Positions 27,171 to 36,133 of a stretch of DNA of 36,133 nt are shown piece after piece. Source of the DNA: Bacillota bacterium (GTDB lineage: Bacteria; Bacillota; Limnochordia; Darwinibacteriales; Darwinibacteriaceae); NCBI GenBank assembly GCA_012520315.1, contig JAAYOM010000115.1, positions 1-36,133 on the forward strand, read 5' to 3'. Each line of letters begins with the position of its first letter. Position 1 is the first letter of the stretch. A program made the position numbers and the translations under genes. Below the pieces are notes generated by a model. The model saw only the letters and a program-made list of their open reading frames with translations. It did no database searches and was not told where the DNA came from.

Positions 27171-28031
27171 CTACTTGATCCCTGATGTGCCCATCGTATC
27201 GATTACATTGCTCTGGTTGACCACAAAGACAATGATGGGAACAATCATCATGATCACACCAACCGCGGCACCGACACCTGCCCTGGCAATCCCGCCGGCA
27301 ATGATCTGGTTAAGTGCGTAAGGCAGGGTTTTCAGCTGTTCACTGTAAATGAACTGGCCTCCTGTTTCGGCCCAAAGACCTTGGAAGGATAAGATAATCA
27401 GTGTCAGCCAGCCAGGTTTACAGTTGGGCATCACAATCCGCCAGAAGATCTTCCACTCACTGGCCCCTTCAATTCTAGCCGCCTCCAGAAGGGCATCGGG
27501 AATCATCGCCTCAATAAACTGTTTCATTAAGAAGAGACCCAAACTCATGGCCCAGGCCGGCAGGATGATGGCCCAGTAGGTATCCACCAAGCCAAACCGG
27601 GAAACGATGAGGTAGTTGGGAATGTTCGTAACCTCCCGGGCAAACATCAGCGATAGAACCACGATGCCGAAGAAAAAGTTTGAACCGGGAAACTTATGCT
27701 TAGCTAAGGCATAGGCAGCCAGGGAAGCAACGATCACATGGCCTGCAGTGCCGCCAATGGAAATCACAAGTGTGTTCATTACATAGCGTGAAAATGGCAC
27801 CCAGGAATTGGACATCAGGACAAAGAGGTCGAAAAAGTTGTCCAAAGTTGGGTTCCGTGCAAAGAAAACCGGCGGAAACAAGAACAGTTCGTTCAGCGGC
27901 TTAAAGGCATTGGAAACAGCATAAATCAAGGGCAGCACCGAAAAGAGTGCTCCTGCGAACAGAAAGATAAAGATTGCCAGATCACCGCCAAAAGATCGGG
28001 CCGGTTTTTTGTTCCAAAGTCCGACTCTCAT
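27171..28031 (-). CDS. Carbohydrate ABC transporter permease (MalG type), pair 1
   Basis: 286 aa; MKQFIEAMIPDALLEAARIEGASEWKIFWRIVMPNCKPGWLTLIILSFQGLW EAA loop. Confidence 0.92.
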   Translation of the reverse strand: MRVGLWNKKPARSFGGDLAIFIFLFAGALFSVLPLIYAVSNAFKPLNELFLFPPVFFARNPTLDNFFDLFVLMSNSWVPFSRYVMNTLVISIGGTAGHVIVASLAAYALAKHKFPGSNFFFGIVVLSLMFAREVTNIPNYLIVSRFGLVDTYWAIILPAWAMSLGLFLMKQFIEAMIPDALLEAARIEGASEWKIFWRIVMPNCKPGWLTLIILSFQGLWAETGGQFIYSEQLKTLPYALNQIIAGGIARAGVGAAVGVIMMIVPIIVFVVNQSNVIDTMGTSGIK

Positions 28032-28043
28032 CCTTCTCCCCCC

Positions 28044-28997
28044 TTAAGTACCTAATTTATTGAGAAAACGTTGTACCCAGCGCTGCACTCCGACCATTGT
28101 CAAGAAAAGAATAACTGCAATTGCCGAAGCAGTGCCCATTTCAAAACGCACATTGCCGTAGTCAATCAGATGGGCCACAATGGTATGGCCTGCATAGTCT
28201 GTACTGGGGAAACCCACCAGGGGAATGATCTGCGCCGCCGCAGTAAAGGAGCCTGTGATTGACATGATTGCCCCAAACATGAGGTAGCCCCGCATCTGAG
28301 GCAAGGTGATGTAAAACAGTTCCTGCCAGCGATTACGAATGCCATCTACTGCCCCGGCTTCATACAGACTGGAGTCAATGCCCTGAAGACCTGCAATAAA
28401 GGCTAGGAAACTTGTCCCCAGACTCATCCAGAGCACTACGATAATAACAACACCCATCATATACTTAGGATCCGTCAGCCACTGGACAGGTTCTTTGATG
28501 ATTCCCCAGTACAAGAGGAACCCGTTCACATAGCCATAGGCATCCCCGCTGAACATCACAGTCCAAATCATAAACAGAGCTCCAGATATGGAGGGTGCAT
28601 ACAGCATCAGCGTAAAGACGGCCCTGATTTTCGGTCTCAGCTCGTTAATGAACCAGGCATAGAGGAAACTGGCAAAATAACTCAAGGGCCCTGTAATAAT
28701 GGCGAACACAAAGGTATTCTTCACCGCAATCAAAAAGACATCATCTGACAGAAAGAGCCTGAGATAGTTGGCCCAGCCAACAAATTTCGGCGGCTGAATC
28801 ATATTGTAATTCGTAAAGCTAAGGGCGATGGCAACAAAGACAGGTATCACGGTAAAGAGCGTAAAGAGCAGGCCATAAGGGGCGATAAACAGATAGGAGA
28901 TCTTATTGGCCTTAATTTCGCCCCAAAGGCGCCCTAAACGTCCCTCCGGACGGCTTTGCGGTGCACTTGACAAAGGTTTTTCGGCAGCAGTTCGCAT
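28044..28997 (-). CDS. Carbohydrate ABC transporter permease (MalF type), pair 1
   Basis: 317 aa; SYLFIAPYGLLFTLFTVIPVFVAIALSFTNYNMIQPPKFVGWANYLRLF; IDSSLYEAGAVDGIRNRWQELFYITLPQMRGYLMFGAIMSITGSF. Confidence 0.94.
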   Translation of the reverse strand: MRTAAEKPLSSAPQSRPEGRLGRLWGEIKANKISYLFIAPYGLLFTLFTVIPVFVAIALSFTNYNMIQPPKFVGWANYLRLFLSDDVFLIAVKNTFVFAIITGPLSYFASFLYAWFINELRPKIRAVFTLMLYAPSISGALFMIWTVMFSGDAYGYVNGFLLYWGIIKEPVQWLTDPKYMMGVVIIVVLWMSLGTSFLAFIAGLQGIDSSLYEAGAVDGIRNRWQELFYITLPQMRGYLMFGAIMSITGSFTAAAQIIPLVGFPSTDYAGHTIVAHLIDYGNVRFEMGTASAIAVILFLTMVGVQRWVQRFLNKLGT

Positions 28998-29012
28998 CTC
29001 TACTCCCCCTTC

Positions 29013-31988
29013 CTACTCATCGTCTAACCAGTAAAGTCTGCGGTCCTGAGGATCCAATTCTTCATAAGTTGCAGGCAGCTCAAACTCTAAGCGCTTTCTA
29101 GTAATCTCCTCGTTAATCAGGCGATTGTAATCGGACAGAACGTCCCGGGCAGGTTTATGGTTATAAACAACCTGCCTAAAAGCGTTATCCAAGTAGCGCC
29201 CAATCATATAACCCCCGGGTACCTCAGGAATGCCCCTGGTCCAGCGCCACTGGCTGATCAGTTTATCATATTCTTCCACAGACCAGGGCAGTCCGGCTAA
29301 AGCCTCCACATTAGCTGTGGCATAACGGCCCGCCGGTCCAAGGACGCTTTCAATCTGGCGGCCAAACTCAGTTTGCACCTCTGTGCTGGTCCACCACTTC
29401 AAAAACTCCCAAGCCTGGTCAACCATCTCTGAGTTAGCCATGATGACCGAACCGGTTTGGGCCGTACCTGCAGGAGCAGAGCGATCGATGGTGCCATCGG
29501 GCTGAACTGTCCCAGGTACAAGCGTAAAGTTCCATTTTCCCCTCAACTCCGGTGCGAAGACCTGGAGTTCATTGTACAAACTGTAGTTCGCAATCACAAA
29601 GGGCATCTCTCCCATGCGGAAGCGGTTGAGAGCGTTATAATCCAGGGGCAGTTTATAAAGCTCATAGAGCTCGGTCCACCGGCTAAAGGCTTCCACCGCC
29701 GCCTCGTGGTCTAAGTTGGTGGCCAGACCATCTTCAATAAAGAGTTCTTCTCCGCTTTGGTAGAGAAAGCTGAGCAGGGTCAACACGCCGCCGCTCGAAG
29801 CTAGGCTGCCGACTGTGCCACTGACATCACCAATGGCGCCGCTGGCCGCCTTAAGCGGCACCGAATAGGGCAGGCCAAATTCCATGTTTCGCTTTTGCAG
29901 CACGGGAATCACTGCAAATACATCATCCCAGGTGTCAGGAATATCTATACCCAGTTGGGAAAGGACATCACTGCGGTAAAACAGCATCAAAAACGACTGC
30001 TGGTCAGGGAGGGCATAGACATTATCCCTGAAGGTAAAGGGCACCATGGCACTGGACATAAAGCGCTCTTTGACCTCGGGGAAATCTGGAAGCTCAGCCA
30101 GGTTCACAACCCCATCCCTAAAGGCAAAGTTGATAGGCTGGGCTGATGGTACACCCATGGCCACATCCGGGCCCTTCCCTGCCACCGACGCCGGCAGCAG
30201 AACACCCATGCTCACTAGTTCCAGGTTGACCATAATTCCAGTTTGGGGAGTAAATTGGTTTTCAATCATCCGCTTAAGAATCTGGGCTTGGTCACGGCCC
30301 CAGCCGATCCAGACCTTTAACGGCTCCGTCTCTCCAGCATAGACATCCCCCACCATCTGGTAGTTGTGGGTATAAGACGCAGCAAAAGCCCTCGCTTCAT
30401 GGGTAACACGTTCGCTTGCGGAAGCTGCTGCCTTGGGCAGCTCCATCTCTGGTGAGGCCACAATCAGGTAGTCTACAGCCAGCGGCTGATCTCGCACCGT
30501 AAGGAGCCAGGTTCCCAGGGAGCCTAAATTATCCCTAAATTGGGCTAGACGGGTCGGAATGGTATCCGGCCGCTCCGCCAAGGTTTCCAGCTGCCTGGCC
30601 AGATCCCGGAGCAAAACGGTGGCACCGCCCTTCTGCCCGGTATACTCCTCCAAGGCGTCAGCCAGGCCGTTGACGATTTCTGCCTGCTCAACCATGGTTT
30701 CAATCAGTCCCGGGATCCTCTTGGGCAGCTCATAGGTGCGCATCGGATCGGGCGTAGGTGAGGTAATCATAATGATCTGCCGATACAATGAGTTCAGTTC
30801 ATAGACACTTGACTCCACAGTTCGAATGACATCCACTAGATCACCTAAGACAACTTCCATGGTAATGGAATGGGAACCCTCGGTTAAATAGAAGAGATAA
30901 GGCTCCGCGCTGTCTTCAGGGCCCAGCACATTCATCAGATAAGTGGAACTGTAGGGAAAGCGGACTGCGTTCATTTCCTCAAAAGGAACTTCACCGTCGA
31001 TGTAAATGCGGCGGTTGCTGAACCAGCTGCGAATCTGATTCTGCTTGCCCTTAATGGCTATTTTGTACAATCCGTCCTCTGGAACTTCAAAGTCCCAGCG
31101 CACCCATTGTCCGACCTTACTCCAGCTGTCTCCGCCGATCATATTCAGACGGATCAAGGCGGGATGATAGGGTTCCATAGTAGGATCGCCCTGGTCAAAG
31201 AGGGGTGAAATAGTAGATTCAGACCGATAGGAAGAATCCCGCTCCTGAAGTTTAACAAATACGTTTGCCGCCTCCCGGAAGCCCTGCTCCTGGTAAGAGG
31301 CACTAAGCTCCGCGTAAGCAGGAGGTTCTTCGGCTCTGAAAAAACGTAAAGCATAGACCTGCATCGCTTCTCGCCTAGATACCAACGTAACTGTATTTAC
31401 TCCCTCTTCAAGGTAAAAGCGGTAAGGTTCTTTATAATTGCCCATGGAATCAGAGACCAATTTCGCCTGCCACATAAAGACTTCCCTCTGCAGCGGACGA
31501 AGTTCATTGCCCTGGTTATCCATCTGGATTGGCTCCGCATCTTGCCAGACCCGGGGAAAAACCAGATACTGCGAACCCTCAAAGGGTATCTCAGCATTGA
31601 TTTCCACAGAACGCTCTATGGAAATCCCCCTTCCCGGCACAGGCATATACTCAATCTCCAGATTGTAAAAACCCGCCTCTGGTGCCCGAATCAGCCAAAC
31701 CATACTGCCCACTTCCTCAGTGAGCACCGCATAGTCATCCTTTTCAGGGGCGTAGATGAGCTCCCCAGCCATATCGGTGAGTACGAAATCTTTACCGTAA
31801 ACTACCACCTCAGCCCCGCTGGACACATTCTGAGCACCTCTTGCTTGATACTGGGCAACATAACTCTGGTAGTCAATTATCTCCACAAACTCCCCCTGGG
31901 CATAAGCTGTTTCCACAAACCAGCCGGCCAACATGGCAACAGCCAAGACCAGCAGCATTATATTTTTGGTCGTGACAAATCTACGCAC
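29013..31988 (-). CDS. Extracellular solute-binding protein with ~550-aa N-terminal extension containing two CBM-like beta-sandwich modules
   Basis: 991 aa; signal VETAYAQ; modules PEAGFYNLEIEYMPVPGRGISIERSVEINAEIPFEGS and RWDFEVPEDGLYKIAIKGKQNQIRSWFSNRRIYIDGEVPFEEMN; family-1 SBP from about PLKVWIGWGRDQAQILKRMIENQFTPQTGIMVNLELV to the C-terminus. Confidence 0.88.
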   Translation of the reverse strand: MRRFVTTKNIMLLVLAVAMLAGWFVETAYAQGEFVEIIDYQSYVAQYQARGAQNVSSGAEVVVYGKDFVLTDMAGELIYAPEKDDYAVLTEEVGSMVWLIRAPEAGFYNLEIEYMPVPGRGISIERSVEINAEIPFEGSQYLVFPRVWQDAEPIQMDNQGNELRPLQREVFMWQAKLVSDSMGNYKEPYRFYLEEGVNTVTLVSRREAMQVYALRFFRAEEPPAYAELSASYQEQGFREAANVFVKLQERDSSYRSESTISPLFDQGDPTMEPYHPALIRLNMIGGDSWSKVGQWVRWDFEVPEDGLYKIAIKGKQNQIRSWFSNRRIYIDGEVPFEEMNAVRFPYSSTYLMNVLGPEDSAEPYLFYLTEGSHSITMEVVLGDLVDVIRTVESSVYELNSLYRQIIMITSPTPDPMRTYELPKRIPGLIETMVEQAEIVNGLADALEEYTGQKGGATVLLRDLARQLETLAERPDTIPTRLAQFRDNLGSLGTWLLTVRDQPLAVDYLIVASPEMELPKAAASASERVTHEARAFAASYTHNYQMVGDVYAGETEPLKVWIGWGRDQAQILKRMIENQFTPQTGIMVNLELVSMGVLLPASVAGKGPDVAMGVPSAQPINFAFRDGVVNLAELPDFPEVKERFMSSAMVPFTFRDNVYALPDQQSFLMLFYRSDVLSQLGIDIPDTWDDVFAVIPVLQKRNMEFGLPYSVPLKAASGAIGDVSGTVGSLASSGGVLTLLSFLYQSGEELFIEDGLATNLDHEAAVEAFSRWTELYELYKLPLDYNALNRFRMGEMPFVIANYSLYNELQVFAPELRGKWNFTLVPGTVQPDGTIDRSAPAGTAQTGSVIMANSEMVDQAWEFLKWWTSTEVQTEFGRQIESVLGPAGRYATANVEALAGLPWSVEEYDKLISQWRWTRGIPEVPGGYMIGRYLDNAFRQVVYNHKPARDVLSDYNRLINEEITRKRLEFELPATYEELDPQDRRLYWLDDE

Positions 31989-32003
31989 ACCTTCACCTCC
32001 TCG

Positions 32004-33092
32004 TTATGCTAACTTCTGACACGAATTACCCGCCATAAGTGCGGTGGGCAGATAGAGCTGAGTTAAGGGCAGCAGCTGATCATCCCCGTTTTCAATCAGG
32101 TACAGCAGCAGTTCCACAGCCTTCTCGCCCATAAGTTCAGAATGTTGATTGACGGTGGTAAGTGAGACATCAAGCATCCTCACCATTTTCAAATCGTCAA
32201 AACTGACGATGGAAAGGTCTTTTGGAATAGACAGCTTCAGATCACGGCAGGCGGTGATCAAACTGGCGGCTACAGTGGCGTTGCCAGCTACTACAGCCGT
32301 ATACTCCTGCATCTGCAAAAATGCCTTGAGTTCTTCGACCCCTTTCTGATGGTCAAAGGCGTAGGAGTCCCCGCCTGAAACGTCATGTTCCCGAAACGCT
32401 TCTTTAAAACCCCTTAAGCGCTGGCGGATACTGCTGGAAGTGTCTATCTGATGATATAAGAAGCAAATCTTTCTATGACCGAGGTCCAAAAGATGTCGGG
32501 CCGCCTGATTGCCGCCTTGCTGGTTGTCGGAAACTACACAATTTGCCTGAAAAGCCTCAATGGTCCGATCAACCATCACAAAGGGAAAGCCATCACGCTT
32601 TAAGGGGAGGGCTGACATGCCTGCCCCCTTGTCATGGGAGGGCATTAGAATCAAACCGGCCACCCCCTCTGACGTGAGCAGGGAGACTGCCTCCGCTTCT
32701 TTGGCGCTGTCATTATGGGAAGTATAAAGCATCATGGTATACGGCGTGCGACGCAAAGCTCTCTGCATGCCGCAGAGAATCATCATCTCAATCTCCGCTT
32801 CCACAAAGGGCATCACAATCCCAATAGCATCCAGCCTCTTGTGATTATTGTTCCTCTCCCTAATATAGGTGCCGCTTCCCTGCACTCGATAGAGAACTCC
32901 CTCGTCTACCAGCTCCTGCAGCGCTCGCCGGGCGGTATAACGGCTGACATTCAATTTTTCGGCCAACTCCCGTTCCGGGGGGATCTTTTCCCCCGGAACA
33001 AGGACACCCTCTTCGATCTGGTTCAAGATGTAATCTCGCACCTGCAGATATAACATGCGGCGTTCATGAAATTCAGTTGGGTTGCCTGCCAT
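32004..33092 (-). CDS. GntR-type winged-helix / LacI-type ligand-binding transcriptional regulator (AraR-like architecture)
   Basis: ORF track start 33101 is GTG; ATG at 33092 has better SD spacing. QVRDYILNQIEEGVLVPGEKIPPERELAEKLNVSRYTARRALQELVDEGVLYRVQGSGTYI then LacI/PBP domain (AIGIVMPFVEAEIEMMILCGMQRAL..., SIVSFDDLKMVRMLDVSLTTVNQ). Confidence 0.93.
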   Translation of the reverse strand: MAGNPTEFHERRMLYLQVRDYILNQIEEGVLVPGEKIPPERELAEKLNVSRYTARRALQELVDEGVLYRVQGSGTYIRERNNNHKRLDAIGIVMPFVEAEIEMMILCGMQRALRRTPYTMMLYTSHNDSAKEAEAVSLLTSEGVAGLILMPSHDKGAGMSALPLKRDGFPFVMVDRTIEAFQANCVVSDNQQGGNQAARHLLDLGHRKICFLYHQIDTSSSIRQRLRGFKEAFREHDVSGGDSYAFDHQKGVEELKAFLQMQEYTAVVAGNATVAASLITACRDLKLSIPKDLSIVSFDDLKMVRMLDVSLTTVNQHSELMGEKAVELLLYLIENGDDQLLPLTQLYLPTALMAGNSCQKLA

Positions 33093-33112
33093 CTCTTGCA
33101 CCTCTTCCAGAA

Positions 33113-36100
33113 CTACATTATCTTGAAAGTCCTAATCTCATAAGGGTTAAGGGTAAATGTGAAACGGTCAGACTCAAATTCTACATCTGTATCTTCCTGC
33201 TCCATTAAGTTGCATTCCCTGACAGCCTGAAGTCCATGGGGGAATGTAACTGTTACAGTATCTCTGCGATTGCCGAACTCATAGAAACGCAACACGAGTT
33301 CGCTGCCGTCTTCGGCCTTTTTCACAGTATCTAAAATGGTGCTCTCCCCTTCCACCTGCAGCAGCTGGCCCTTGGGCTCCAAGCCGCCATGGGAAACGGA
33401 ACTGATAATACCCCGCAGCGGATAGTTAAGCTCATGGGCTGCCTGGGTTGTTCCGCCCTCATACCAGTCGCCCTGGTGAGGAAGGAGGCTGTAGGTAAAC
33501 TCATGATGTCCCTGATCCGCTACTGGATCCGGATCAATACCAGACTTCAGCAAGGTGAGGCGAATTACATTGTCCTTAATGTCGTGGCCGTACTTGCAGT
33601 CATTGAGCAGACTTACACCATAGTCACGTTCAGACAGATCTACCCACTTCTGGGCCACTGTTTCGAACTTAGCCCAGTCCCAGCTGGTGTTATAGTGGGT
33701 AGGGCGTTCAACGTTGCCGAATTGAATCTCATAGGTTGCCTTGGTGTTACGCACTGCCACGGGGAAAGCAGCCTTGAGCAAGATAGAATGCTCGTTCCAA
33801 TCTGCCTCTGTGGCAAAGTCAATCGCCCTGCTGTAGGCGGAAACTGAGACCCTTTGCCTAATGGTGGAGTCAAGGAACTTCCATTCCAGGCCGAGCACAA
33901 CACGATCCGGACCGTCTTCTAAAACCTCCCACTTGGTCAGCTCATCTACCGGATATTGCTTCTCCTGGTAATAGAGGTCAATATCCCAGCAGTCGAAGTT
34001 CATGGGCCGATCCTCAAAGGCTTGCAGTTCGTTGGCCAGGCTGCCTGCGGGCACAACTTCCCGCTCGGCACCTTTATCATAGAGGGATGTAATCTGTCCC
34101 TTTTCATTAAAGGTAATTTTGTAATACGGCGAGTCAATCACTCGTCCTGAGATTGTGACTTCACCTAGCGGTGCTTGAGTTTCACCGGCATCTGCTTCCC
34201 GTACCACAAAGGTCTGATAGCCTAGGGCAGGGATCTCAGGCACTCTGATCTCTAATTGCTTCTTGCCAAAGCAGTCCACGATTTTGCTAGGCAGTCTCTC
34301 GCCTGCGGCGGTCCAAAAGCCCATACCCTCCAGTTCCTTGCTCCAGGGAAGTGTGACTACGCCGCCCCGATCCCAGGAGAGGGAGTTGAAGACCACAAGT
34401 TTCTGTCCGTCCAGATCTACAGCATCAGCCAGCAGCTGCAGGGCATCCTGTTCATGTTTTTCAGCGGAAGCGAAGAGCTGGGCAAACTCCTCTGCAGCAT
34501 CTTCGTAGACTTCTGTGATGGACGAACCTGGCAGAATATCATGGAACTGATTGCGCAGCAGGATTTTCCAGTTTTCATTAATTTCGTCCTGGGGATAGCT
34601 GTGTTCCTGGAGTTTAGCCTGTGCCAGGCTGTGCAGGAACTCTACATCATGGAGAATCACTTCGCCCTTGCGATTGTCCCTTTTAATCTTGCCTTGGGAG
34701 GTATAGGTTCCCCGGTGGTATTCTAGATAAAGCTCTCCGTCCACTACAGGCAGGCGCCTTTCCCCCTTGACCCTGGCGCCCAGGCGCTCAAAGTAAGGTT
34801 CTACCTTGCCAAACTCGATCTTGGGAATCCCAGGCAGCTCCTGCATGCGCCGGCCCATTTCGATCATTTCCTTGGTCGGCCCGCCGCCGCCGTCTCCCCA
34901 GCCGTAGGCAATGAGGAGCTCATCGTTGATCTCTTTTTGCTGATAATGCTCCCAGCTGCGCTGGGCAGTGGCTGGATTTAAGATCCCGTTGTACGTGTAA
35001 TATCTGGGTTTTTCTGATTCAGTGGCAGTGATAAAGTGGGTCAGTATCTCGGTTCCATCAAGTCCCCGCCACATAAATGTATCGTAGGTAGGACGGTTGT
35101 ACTGGCTCCAGCTGATCTTGGTAGTCATAAAGTACTTCATGCCGCTCTTGTCTAGAATCTGGGGTAATGCCCAGGAATAGCCGAATACGTCGGGCAGCCA
35201 AAGAACACTGCACTCTACATCAAACTCTTCTTTCATAAAGCGGGTGCCAAAGAGAAACTGGCGCACTAAGGACTCGCCGGAAGGCACGTTGCAGTCAGAC
35301 TCCACCCACATGCCGCCGGTCACTTCCCACTTGCCGGCTTTGATATTTTCCTTGATTTCCTCATAAATGGCCGGATAATCTTCTTTAATGTAGTCATAGA
35401 GCTGAGGCTGGCTTTGGATAAACTGATACTCAGGATACTGCTTCATCAGGTGATTTACAGTCGAGAAGGTTCGCGAGCTCTTCTCCCTGGTGTGTTTCAG
35501 CTGCCAGAGCCAGGCAACGTCGATGTGAGAATGGCCAACTGCGGTAATCGCCGGTCTATGGCCGCTCTTGGACTGATAGTCAGACAGCCGCTGCCGCAAA
35601 GAGTTATTGGCCTCTTCGATAGACTGATAAAAAGCTGGTGTCCCAGGCTTGCGGAAATCAACGGCGTTCAATGCGTCATTTAGGAATGTAACCAGGTTCT
35701 CCCGATCAAAGTCTCCTTCAGGCAGAACCTTAATGGTTTCTTGCATTGCCAATGTCCTGAAATAGAAGTCTTCGGCCGCCACATTGATCTTCACCAAAGA
35801 AGCTGCTGCGAAGCGGCGCTGTACATCCTGGAGGCCGCTAAAGGCCTTGAGGGCGACCTGAATCTTACCCCGATCTTTCCACTCTGGAAGTACGTGAATT
35901 TCATGGTGATTAACGTCCAAACCCTGAGCAGCTGCACCATCGATATAGGCAAGGGTCTCAGAACCAGACAAACCGCCATACTGGCCAGAGCTGGGCGTGA
36001 AGAAAAGTGCTACTTTGTCATCTTTCCACTCCGCCGGGATTTCCACCTCACAGCGGAACCAATGGGTCTGGTCTTTGCCTCCCCACAAACTGCCTACGGT

Positions 36101-36133
36101 AAAGTCCTCCCAGCCGCTGTCGTCAAAATCCGC
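33113..36133 (-). CDS. GH38 alpha-mannosidase, predicted cytoplasmic, N-terminus beyond window
   Basis: ITAVGHSHIDVAWLWQLKHTREKSSRTFSTVNHLMKQYPEYQFIQSQPQLYDYIK; LWLPDVFGYSWALPQILDKSGM. Frame stays open upstream of the track's TTG (36088): ...ADFDDSGWEDFTVGSLWGGKDQTHWF, so it is 5'-truncated. Confidence 0.95.
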   Translation of the reverse strand, partial: ADFDDSGWEDFTVGSLWGGKDQTHWFRCEVEIPAEWKDDKVALFFTPSSGQYGGLSGSETLAYIDGAAAQGLDVNHHEIHVLPEWKDRGKIQVALKAFSGLQDVQRRFAAASLVKINVAAEDFYFRTLAMQETIKVLPEGDFDRENLVTFLNDALNAVDFRKPGTPAFYQSIEEANNSLRQRLSDYQSKSGHRPAITAVGHSHIDVAWLWQLKHTREKSSRTFSTVNHLMKQYPEYQFIQSQPQLYDYIKEDYPAIYEEIKENIKAGKWEVTGGMWVESDCNVPSGESLVRQFLFGTRFMKEEFDVECSVLWLPDVFGYSWALPQILDKSGMKYFMTTKISWSQYNRPTYDTFMWRGLDGTEILTHFITATESEKPRYYTYNGILNPATAQRSWEHYQQKEINDELLIAYGWGDGGGGPTKEMIEMGRRMQELPGIPKIEFGKVEPYFERLGARVKGERRLPVVDGELYLEYHRGTYTSQGKIKRDNRKGEVILHDVEFLHSLAQAKLQEHSYPQDEINENWKILLRNQFHDILPGSSITEVYEDAAEEFAQLFASAEKHEQDALQLLADAVDLDGQKLVVFNSLSWDRGGVVTLPWSKELEGMGFWTAAGERLPSKIVDCFGKKQLEIRVPEIPALGYQTFVVREADAGETQAPLGEVTISGRVIDSPYYKITFNEKGQITSLYDKGAEREVVPAGSLANELQAFEDRPMNFDCWDIDLYYQEKQYPVDELTKWEVLEDGPDRVVLGLEWKFLDSTIRQRVSVSAYSRAIDFATEADWNEHSILLKAAFPVAVRNTKATYEIQFGNVERPTHYNTSWDWAKFETVAQKWVDLSERDYGVSLLNDCKYGHDIKDNVIRLTLLKSGIDPDPVADQGHHEFTYSLLPHQGDWYEGGTTQAAHELNYPLRGIISSVSHGGLEPKGQLLQVEGESTILDTVKKAEDGSELVLRFYEFGNRRDTVTVTFPHGLQAVRECNLMEQEDTDVEFESDRFTFTLNPYEIRTFKIM

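Noticed and set aside
33113-36088. Treating the GH38 ORF as complete at 991 aa
   Set aside because: Track start is a TTG within an open frame that continues to the window edge; the gene is 5'-truncated here. Its equal length to the 991-aa SBP ORF is coincidence.
1-36133. CRISPR arrays, transposases/IS ends, integrases, phage genes, tRNA or rRNA genes
   Set aside because: None seen on reading; the only tandem repeat noted is the 28-bp hairpin pair at 7157-7212. A tRNAscan/CRISPR/Infernal run would be needed for certainty.

Overview
36 kb bacterial window with no rRNA, tRNA, CRISPR array or mobile element recognised. The protein families suggest Bacillota-like DNA. Four blocks, left to right: (1) a minus-strand oligopeptide/dipeptide-type ABC importer (SBP plus two permeases, no ATPase) followed by a truncated YeiH-family putative sulfate exporter; (2) a plus-strand run with an orphan BtuF/FepB-like binding protein, a triple-LysM protein, an unknown secreted protein, an ArsR/SmtB repressor plus P1B-2 Zn/Cd/Pb ATPase operon with a clear promoter and operator, a SIMPL-domain protein and a YfcE-like phosphodiesterase; (3) a minus-strand housekeeping cluster (HAD hydrolase, RapZ, MATE, NadE, RluA-type pseudouridine synthase); (4) a ~19.6 kb minus-strand glycan-utilisation locus running off the right edge. 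Block 4 contains GH38 alpha-mannosidase, GntR/LacI regulator, a 991-aa solute-binding protein with ~550 aa of extra N-terminal modules, two MalFG-type permease pairs, an NHL-propeller/TPR/Yip1 membrane protein, a 929-aa secreted DUF5696-like putative TIM-barrel protein, a second SBP, a GH29 fucosidase and an unknown secreted protein. Block 4 is the best candidate for an under-described system. All family calls come from reading translations by eye; no database search was run.
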